Source: Pseudomonas mohnii (lineage in GTDB: Bacteria > Pseudomonadota > Gammaproteobacteria > Pseudomonadales > Pseudomonadaceae). Taken from it: 64,000 nt of DNA. A program made the position numbers and the translations under genes. The notes beneath the pieces were generated by a model. The model did no database searches. It was given only the letters and a program-made list of their open reading frames with translations, and had not been told where the DNA came from. Each line of letters starts with the position of its first letter. Positions within the stretch are counted from its first letter, which is position 1. The stretch spans positions 4,696,501 to 4,760,500 of the forward strand of contig NZ_FNRV01000001.1 in assembly GCF_900105115.1 (NCBI RefSeq). Reading direction: 5' to 3'. Shown here in pieces: positions 58,241 through 64,000 of the stretch.

Positions 58241-58794
58241 TCAACGAAATCAAGAAAGACGCTCAAGAGCGCATGCAGAAATCCGTGGAATCGCTGGCGC
58301 ACAACTTCGGTCGTATTCGTACCGGCCAGGCGCATCCAAGCATTCTGGAAGGTGTCATGGTGCCGTATTACGGCTCCGACACGCCGATCAAGCAAGTTGC
58401 GAACATCACTGTCAAAGACGCTCGCACCCTGCAAGTCGTTGCCTTCGAGCGCAATATGCTGGGTGCAGTGGACAAGGCGATCGGTAGCGCTGGTCTGAAC
58501 CTCAATCCGACCAACCTCGGTGAGTTGCTGCTGATTTCCATGCCTGCCCTGACTGAGGAAACCCGTAAGGGCTTCACCAAACAGGCTCGCGATGTTGCTG
58601 AAGACGCCCGTGTTGCGGTGCGCAACATCCGTCGTGACGCGAACAGCCAGCTCAAGGATCTGGTCAAGGAAAAGGAAATCAGTGAAGACGAAGAGCGTCG
58701 CGCCACTGGCGAAATCGACGATCTGACCAAAAAGTTCGTGGCTAAAATCGATGCGGATTTGGCGCAGAAAGAAAAAGACCTGATGGCCGTATAA
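58237..58794 (+). CDS. frr: Ribosome recycling factor
   Basis: The 185-residue factor splits post-termination ribosomes with EF-G. The N-terminal helix ([20 protein letters not shown]), the central [15 protein letters not shown] and the C-terminal helix bundle ([18 protein letters not shown]) match the family. It is translationally coupled to pyrH. Confidence 0.97.
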   Translation: MINEIKKDAQERMQKSVESLAHNFGRIRTGQAHPSILEGVMVPYYGSDTPIKQVANITVKDARTLQVVAFERNMLGAVDKAIGSAGLNLNPTNLGELLLISMPALTEETRKGFTKQARDVAEDARVAVRNIRRDANSQLKDLVKEKEISEDEERRATGEIDDLTKKFVAKIDADLAQKEKDLMAV

Positions 58795-58807
58795 GGGTCA
58801 CGTTTTC

Positions 58808-59563
58808 ATGGAAAAGACCAAGCAGATTGCACCGCCTGCGGTGCCGCGCCATGTCGCGATCATCATGGATGGTAATAATCGCTGGGCGAAAAAACGCTTT
58901 ATGCCGGGTATCGCCGGGCATAAAGCGGGTGTGGATGCGGTTCGTGCGGTCATCGAGGTGTGCGCCGAGGCGGGGGTCGAAGTACTGACCTTGTTCGCGT
59001 TTTCCAGTGAGAACTGGCAGCGCCCGGCCGATGAGGTCAGTGCCTTGATGGATCTGTTCTTCAAGGCATTGCGTCGTGAGGCCAAGCGCCTCAACGACAA
59101 CAACATCAGCTTGCGCATCATTGGCGACCGTTCGCGTTTCCACCCGGAGCTTCAGGCTGCGATGCGTGAAGCCGAGAACATGACCGCAGGCGCCAATCGC
59201 TTCGTTCTGCAGATCGCCGCCAATTACGGCGGTCAGTGGGATATCGCGCAGGCGGCGCAGCGCCTGGCTCGGGAAGTTCAGGCGGGGCACCTGCGACCCG
59301 AAGACATCACCCCGGAATTACTGCAAACCTGTTTGGCTACCGGTGATCTGCCGTTACCGGACTTGTGCATCCGTACCGGTGGCGAACACCGCATCAGCAA
59401 TTTTTTGCTGTGGCAGCTGGCCTATGCCGAATTGTACTTCTCCGACCTGTTCTGGCCGGACTTCAAACACGACGCCATGCGTAACGCGCTGGCCGATTTC
59501 GCATCTCGCCAGCGTCGCTTCGGTAAAACGAGCGAGCAGGTCGAGGCTGGAGCCCGGGTTTAA
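58808..59563 (+). CDS. uppS: Undecaprenyl diphosphate synthase (cis-prenyltransferase)
   Basis: The 251-residue enzyme makes the C55 lipid carrier for cell-wall synthesis. It has the catalytic Asp in AIIMDGNNRWAKKR, AFSSENWQRP and PDLCIRTGGEHRISNFLLWQ. Thirteen bases separate it from frr, and its stop overlaps cdsA as TAATG. Confidence 0.97.
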   Translation: MEKTKQIAPPAVPRHVAIIMDGNNRWAKKRFMPGIAGHKAGVDAVRAVIEVCAEAGVEVLTLFAFSSENWQRPADEVSALMDLFFKALRREAKRLNDNNISLRIIGDRSRFHPELQAAMREAENMTAGANRFVLQIAANYGGQWDIAQAAQRLAREVQAGHLRPEDITPELLQTCLATGDLPLPDLCIRTGGEHRISNFLLWQLAYAELYFSDLFWPDFKHDAMRNALADFASRQRRFGKTSEQVEAGARV

Positions 59564-60369
59564 TGCTCAAACAACGAATCATCACCGCGCTGATCCTGCT
59601 GCCGATTGCCCTGTGCGGTTTCTTCCTTCTCGAGGGGTCTGCCTTCGCGCTGTTCATCGGATTGGTAGTGACCCTGGGGGGCTGGGAGTGGGCTCGCCTG
59701 GCGGGTTTCAATGAGCAGTCGATGCGCGTTGCTTATGCCGCAGCCGTCGCGCTGATGCTGTTTGTCATGCACCTGTTGCCGGGGCTCGCGCCCTGGATAC
59801 TGGGGGCTTCGGTGCTCTGGTGGGGCATTGCGACCTATCTGGTGCTGACGTATCCACGCTCCAGCGATCACTGGGCCAGTGCGGCCTGCAAGCTGGTGAT
59901 CGGACTGCTGATTCTGCTGCCGGCCTGGCAAGGCCTGGTCCTTATCAAGCAGGAGCCCCTGGGGAACTGGTTGATCATGGCGGTGATGGTGCTGGTCTGG
60001 GGGGCTGATATCGGCGCGTATTTTTCCGGTCGGGCGTTCGGCAAGCGCAAGCTGGCTCCGCTAGTCAGCCCGGGCAAAAGTTGGGAAGGCGTTTATGGTG
60101 GTTTGGCGCTGAGCCTGATCATCACTGTTCTGGTCGGGTTTTTCCGTGACTGGACGGTTGCGGAGCTGTTCAAGGGTCTGATCGGCGCGGCGTTGATCGT
60201 GTTTATTTCAGTCGTGGGCGACCTTACCGAAAGCATGTTCAAGCGCCAGTCAGGGATCAAGGACAGCAGTAATCTACTGCCGGGACACGGCGGCGTACTG
60301 GATCGGATCGACAGTCTGACCGCCGCGATCCCTGTATTTGCCGTACTGTTGTGGATGGCTGCACCGTGA
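59563..60369 (+). CDS. cdsA: Phosphatidate cytidylyltransferase
   Basis: The 268-residue membrane enzyme makes CDP-diacylglycerol from CTP and phosphatidate. It has about eight helices and the C-terminal family signature [20 protein letters not shown]. It overlaps uppS and dxr, consistent with one operon for lipid and isoprenoid synthesis. Confidence 0.96.
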   Translation: MLKQRIITALILLPIALCGFFLLEGSAFALFIGLVVTLGGWEWARLAGFNEQSMRVAYAAAVALMLFVMHLLPGLAPWILGASVLWWGIATYLVLTYPRSSDHWASAACKLVIGLLILLPAWQGLVLIKQEPLGNWLIMAVMVLVWGADIGAYFSGRAFGKRKLAPLVSPGKSWEGVYGGLALSLIITVLVGFFRDWTVAELFKGLIGAALIVFISVVGDLTESMFKRQSGIKDSSNLLPGHGGVLDRIDSLTAAIPVFAVLLWMAAP

Positions 60370-61556
60370 GCCGCCCACAGCAGATTACCGTGTTGGGGGC
60401 GACGGGTTCGATCGGTCTGAGCACCCTTGATGTCATCGCTCGCCATCCTGCGCGCTATCAAGCTTACGCCTTGAGCGGCTTCACACGATTGAGTGAGCTG
60501 CTGGCACTGTGCGTGCGTCATACTCCGCGATTCGCTGTAGTGCCTGAAGCGGCGGCTGCTCGAGTGTTGCAGGATGATCTGCGTGCGGCAGGTCTTTCGA
60601 CCCGGGTTTTGGTGGGGGAGGACGGTCTGTGTCAGGTCGCCGCCGACCCGGAAGTCGATGCGGTGATGGCGGCCATTGTCGGCGCGGCGGGTTTGCGTCC
60701 GACCTTGGCTGCAGTCGAGGCTGGCAAAAAAATCCTCCTGGCCAACAAGGAAGCACTGGTAATGTCCGGTGCGTTGTTCATGCAGGCTGTGCGCAAAAGT
60801 GGCTCGGTGTTACTGCCGATCGATAGTGAGCACAACGCGATTTTCCAGTGCATGCCGCAGGATTTTGCCCGAGGTCTGGGGGCGGTCGGTGTGCGTCGGA
60901 TTCTGCTGACGGCATCGGGTGGCCCGTTCCGGCAGACACCCATGGCTGAGCTGGCACATGTTACCCCCGAGCAGGCCTGTGCTCATCCGAATTGGTCCAT
61001 GGGGCGCAAGATTTCGGTCGACTCGGCCAGCATGATGAATAAAGGGCTCGAACTGATCGAGGCCTGCTGGCTGTTCGATGCCAAGCCTTCCCAGGTCGAA
61101 GTGGTGATTCACCCGCAGAGCGTCATTCATTCGCTAGTCGACTATATCGATGGCTCAGTGTTGGCTCAATTGGGTAATCCTGACATGCGCACGCCAATCG
61201 CCCATGCGCTTGCCTGGCCGGAACGGATCGATTCGGGTGTGGCGCCGCTCGATCTGTTTGCCATCGCGCGTCTGGACTTCCAGGCGCCCGATGAGGAGCG
61301 TTTTCCTTGCCTGCGCCTGGCCCGTCTGGCGGCCGAGGCAGGCAACAGTGCACCGGCCATGTTGAATGCGGCCAATGAGGTCGCGGTTGCGGCCTTTCTC
61401 GACGGACGGGTTCGCTACCCGGAAATCGCGAGTATCATCGAGGAAACCTTGAATCTCGAGCCTGTGGTAGCAGTGGATGATCTCGCGGCAGTGTTCACGG
61501 CAGACGCGAAGGCGCGTGTGCTGGCCGAACGATGGTTGAGTCGTCACGGACGATAA
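60366..61556 (+). CDS. dxr: 1-deoxy-D-xylulose 5-phosphate reductoisomerase
   Basis: The 396-residue NADPH-dependent enzyme makes 2-C-methyl-D-erythritol 4-phosphate, the committed MEP-pathway step. It has [18 protein letters not shown] (NADPH), [11 protein letters not shown], the metal-binding [12 protein letters not shown], and [16 protein letters not shown]. The start is GTG at 60366, overlapping the cdsA stop by GTGA; an ATG five codons upstream lies inside cdsA and is less likely. Confidence 0.96.
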   Translation: MSRPQQITVLGATGSIGLSTLDVIARHPARYQAYALSGFTRLSELLALCVRHTPRFAVVPEAAAARVLQDDLRAAGLSTRVLVGEDGLCQVAADPEVDAVMAAIVGAAGLRPTLAAVEAGKKILLANKEALVMSGALFMQAVRKSGSVLLPIDSEHNAIFQCMPQDFARGLGAVGVRRILLTASGGPFRQTPMAELAHVTPEQACAHPNWSMGRKISVDSASMMNKGLELIEACWLFDAKPSQVEVVIHPQSVIHSLVDYIDGSVLAQLGNPDMRTPIAHALAWPERIDSGVAPLDLFAIARLDFQAPDEERFPCLRLARLAAEAGNSAPAMLNAANEVAVAAFLDGRVRYPEIASIIEETLNLEPVVAVDDLAAVFTADAKARVLAERWLSRHGR

Positions 61557-61608
61557 GTGTGCAATGCGTTGGCCCATGCAGCAGCGGATAGGAATGCGGA
61601 GAAAATAG

Positions 61609-62961
61609 ATGAGCGCGCTCTATATGATTGTCGGCACCCTGGTAGCTTTGGGCGTGCTGGTTACCTTCCACGAGTTCGGCCATTTCTGGGTCGCGCGTCG
61701 CTGTGGGGTCAAAGTGCTGCGCTTCTCCGTTGGCTTCGGAATGCCACTGCTGCGCTGGCACGACAAAAAAGGCACTGAGTTCGTTTTGGCTGCCATCCCG
61801 CTGGGTGGCTACGTCAAGATGCTTGACGAGCGTGAAGGCGAAGTACCTGTCGATCAACTCGACCAATCCTTCAATCGAAAATCCGTCCGTCAGCGTATTG
61901 CCATCGTAGCGGCTGGGCCGATTGCCAACTTCCTGTTGGCCCTGGTGTTTTTCTGGGTGCTGGCCATGCTCGGCAGCGAGCAGGTGCGCCCGGTCATCGG
62001 GGCTGTAGAGTCTGGCAGTATCGCCGCCAAGGCCGGTTTGAACCCGGGTCAGGAAATTGTTTCCATCGACGGTGAGCCGACTTCCGGTTGGGCGGCGGTG
62101 AATTTGCAGTTGGTCCGTCGACTCGGGGAAAGCGGTTCCCTGCAAGTGTTGGTTCGTGAACAAGGCTCCACGGTCGATTCTCCGCGTGAGCTGGCTCTTG
62201 ATAAATGGCTCAAGGGGGCTGATGAGCCGGATCCGATTCGATCGCTGGGTATCCGTCCCTGGCGTCCGGCGTTGCCGCCGGTCCTGGCTGAACTTGATCC
62301 AAAGGGCCCGGCGCAGGCTGCTGGCCTGAAAACCGGTGACCGACTGCTGGCGCTGGACAGCAAGGCACTGGATGACTGGCAGCAAGTGGTCGACACCGTC
62401 CGTATGCATCCTGATACCAAAATCATGCTGCGGGTCGAGCGCGAGGGTGCTCAAATCGACGTCCCTGTGACACTGGCTGCGCGTGGCGACAGGAAGGCAC
62501 CGAGCGGTTACCTGGGGGCTGGGGTCAAGCCTGTCGACTGGCCGCCGGAGATGATTCGGGAGGTCAGTTACGGTCCGGTGGCCGCGATTGGGGAGGGGGC
62601 GCGGCGTACTTGGACCATGAGCCTGCTGACCCTGGATTCGCTGAAGAAAATGTTGTTCGGCGAGCTCTCGGTAAAAAACTTGAGTGGACCGATAACCATT
62701 GCTAAAGTGGCGGGCGCTTCGGCCCAGTCGGGTGTTGCTGATTTCCTGAATTTCCTTGCTTATCTGAGTATTAGCCTGGGAGTTCTGAATTTGCTGCCCA
62801 TTCCTGTGCTGGATGGGGGGCATTTGTTGTTTTATCTGATTGAGTGGGCGCGTGGTCGTCCCTTGTCGGATCGGGTGCAAGGTTGGGGGATACAGATCGG
62901 TATCAGTTTGGTGGTCGGAGTGATGTTGCTTGCTCTGGTCAATGATCTGGGTCGTCTGTAA
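61609..62961 (+). CDS. rseP: Site-2 zinc metalloprotease RseP
   Basis: The 450-residue inner-membrane protease cuts anti-sigma factors (MucA in Pseudomonas) in the second step of AlgU/sigma-E activation. The active site HEFGH lies at 21-25 in helix 1 and the second metal ligand Asp402 in LPIPVLDGGHLL; two PDZ domains span ~105-300. It is followed by bamA across a hairpin. The same window holds a probable AlgU promoter at 19.7 kb, a downstream target of this pathway. Confidence 0.96.
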   Translation: MSALYMIVGTLVALGVLVTFHEFGHFWVARRCGVKVLRFSVGFGMPLLRWHDKKGTEFVLAAIPLGGYVKMLDEREGEVPVDQLDQSFNRKSVRQRIAIVAAGPIANFLLALVFFWVLAMLGSEQVRPVIGAVESGSIAAKAGLNPGQEIVSIDGEPTSGWAAVNLQLVRRLGESGSLQVLVREQGSTVDSPRELALDKWLKGADEPDPIRSLGIRPWRPALPPVLAELDPKGPAQAAGLKTGDRLLALDSKALDDWQQVVDTVRMHPDTKIMLRVEREGAQIDVPVTLAARGDRKAPSGYLGAGVKPVDWPPEMIREVSYGPVAAIGEGARRTWTMSLLTLDSLKKMLFGELSVKNLSGPITIAKVAGASAQSGVADFLNFLAYLSISLGVLNLLPIPVLDGGHLLFYLIEWARGRPLSDRVQGWGIQIGISLVVGVMLLALVNDLGRL

Positions 62962-62979
62962 CGTCGCTGAATTGCGAAT

Positions 62980-63006
62980 CTGCCGCATTTTGCGGCAGTT
63001 TGTTTA
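62980..63006 (+). terminator. Hairpin with T-tract between rseP and bamA
   Basis: CTGCCGCA-TTT-TGCGGCAG is a perfect stem followed by TTTGTTT. It may attenuate read-through from rseP into bamA. Confidence 0.75.
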
Positions 63007-63033
63007 TTGCCAGTTGGAATAAGAAAGGACTTC

Positions 63034-64000
63034 ATGAAACGTCTGCTGCTAACTGCGGTTCTCACCGTATTGATGATCGCCGAAGTTCACGCCGAGTCCT
63101 TCACTATCTCTGATATTCGCGTCAATGGCCTCCAGCGGGTCTCCGCGGGTAGCGTCTTTGGTGCTTTGCCGTTGAACGTCGGTGAACAGGCGGATGATCA
63201 TCGCCTGGTGGAATCCACTCGTGCGTTGTTCAAAACCGGTTTCTTTCAAGATATCCAGCTGGGCCGCGATGGCAACGTCCTGGTTATTACTGTAGTCGAG
63301 CGTCCGTCGGTCGCCAGTATCGAGATCGAAGGTAACAAGGCGATTTCCACAGAGGACCTGATGAAGGGCCTCAAGCAGTCCGGTCTGGCCGAAGGCGAGA
63401 TCTTCCAGCGTGCGACCCTTGAAGGTGTACGTAACGAGCTGCAGCGCCAGTACGTCGCTCAGGGTCGCTACTCCGCCACCGTCGACACCGAAGTGGTACC
63501 TCAACCGCGCAACCGCGTCGGTTTGAAGGTCAACATCAACGAAGGCACCGTGGCGGCTATCCAGCACATCAACGTGGTGGGCAACACGGTCTTCCCGGAT
63601 GAAGACCTGATCGACCTGTTCGAACTCAAGACAACCAACTGGTTGTCGTTCTTCAAGAACGACGACAAGTATGCTCGTGAAAAACTGTCCGGTGACCTGG
63701 AGCGTCTGCGTTCCTACTACCTGGACCGTGGCTATATCAACATGGATATCGCTTCGACCCAGGTGTCCATCACTCCGGACAAAAAGCACGTCTATATCAC
63801 CGTCAACATCAACGAAGGCGACAAGTACACCGTTCGTGACGTCAAGTTGAGCGGTGACCTGAAGGTTCCAGAGGATCAGGTCAAGTCCCTGCTCCTGGTG
63901 CAGAAAGGCCAGGTGTTCTCGCGCAAGCTGATGACCACGACGTCCGAGCTGATCACCCGTCGTCTGGGTAACGAGGGTTACACCTTCGCCAACGTCAACG
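63034..64000 (+). CDS. bamA: Outer-membrane protein assembly factor BamA (partial, C terminus outside the window)
   Basis: The gene begins MKRLLLTAVLTVLMIAEVHA, a Sec signal peptide, then ESFTISDIRVNGLQRVSAGS, the first POTRA domain. The ~322 residues in the window cover POTRA 1-3 and most of POTRA 4 (VVERPSVASIEIEGNKAIST, HINVVGNTVFPDEDLIDLFE, YTVRDVKLSGDLKVPEDQ); the barrel lies beyond the right edge. BamA inserts beta-barrel proteins in the outer membrane. AAGGA precedes the ATG. Confidence 0.96.
   Translation, partial: MKRLLLTAVLTVLMIAEVHAESFTISDIRVNGLQRVSAGSVFGALPLNVGEQADDHRLVESTRALFKTGFFQDIQLGRDGNVLVITVVERPSVASIEIEGNKAISTEDLMKGLKQSGLAEGEIFQRATLEGVRNELQRQYVAQGRYSATVDTEVVPQPRNRVGLKVNINEGTVAAIQHINVVGNTVFPDEDLIDLFELKTTNWLSFFKNDDKYAREKLSGDLERLRSYYLDRGYINMDIASTQVSITPDKKHVYITVNINEGDKYTVRDVKLSGDLKVPEDQVKSLLLVQKGQVFSRKLMTTTSELITRRLGNEGYTFANVN

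Overview
This window reads as a chromosomal segment of a Pseudomonas of the fluorescens group. The evidence is the high GC content, the Pseudomonas-specific gene order (wspABCDEFR next to prfB-lysS, ppc-adk-tsaB, mexL-mexJK, dapC-glnD-map//rpsB-tsf-pyrH-frr-uppS-cdsA-dxr-rseP-bamA), and many REP-type palindromes built on TGTRGGAGCGAGC...GCTCGC. I see no prophage, insertion sequence, CRISPR array, rRNA or tRNA. Nearly all of it is core genome. No computation or database search was run; family names come from reading the translations.

Layout. 1-10.5 kb: the 5' part of a LysR regulator, a DUF533 protein, and the complete seven-gene Wsp surface-sensing pathway. In this pathway a chemoreceptor with two CheW-like couplers feeds a CheA-like kinase that activates the diguanylate cyclase WspR; a CheR/CheB-like pair provides adaptation. 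A strong hairpin and T-tract closes the operon and is followed by a small AT-rich membrane-protein gene. 11.3-18.3 kb: prfB (with its +1 programmed frameshift), lysS, a TetR regulator, then a run of little-studied envelope genes: two lipoproteins, a HExxxH/QEGLA putative metallopeptidase and a one-helix membrane protein. 18.3-20.3 kb: an OmpA-type lipoprotein and a partner behind a probable AlgU promoter, then a small conserved gene. 20.4-28.6 kb: ppc, adk, tsaB, DUF72, a PEP-mutase-family enzyme, a protein with an internal duplication, and rsmJ. 28.7-33.6 kb: the mexL-type repressor facing a mexJK-type efflux operon. 33.6-34.25 kb: a gene-poor stretch of repeat material.

34.3-43.9 kb: DUF4197 and YbaY-like envelope proteins, plsB, a cold-shock protein, a small unknown gene, rlmA-dapE and the large GH17-GT2 glucan synthase ndvB. 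44.1-51.4 kb: tcdA, the csdA-csdE sulfur-transfer pair, dapD, a Spx/ArsC-like gene, a Na+/H+ antiporter and dapC. Together dapC, dapD and dapE make up three steps of the succinylase branch of lysine/diaminopimelate synthesis. 51.6-64 kb: glnD and map on the minus strand, then the long plus-strand housekeeping run rpsB-tsf-pyrH-frr-uppS-cdsA-dxr-rseP-bamA. This run joins translation, UMP kinase, isoprenoid and phospholipid synthesis, the sigma-E protease and outer-membrane assembly; bamA leaves the window.

I did not find a clearly undescribed multi-gene defence or mobile system. The most interesting leads are: (i) two structural classes of REP pairs whose outer arms covary; (ii) a putative HExxxH metallopeptidase embedded in a lipoprotein-rich cluster; (iii) a four-cysteine motif at the N terminus of WspD; (iv) a protein made of a duplicated 46-residue module; and (v) a probable AlgU promoter in front of the OmpA lipoprotein pair.
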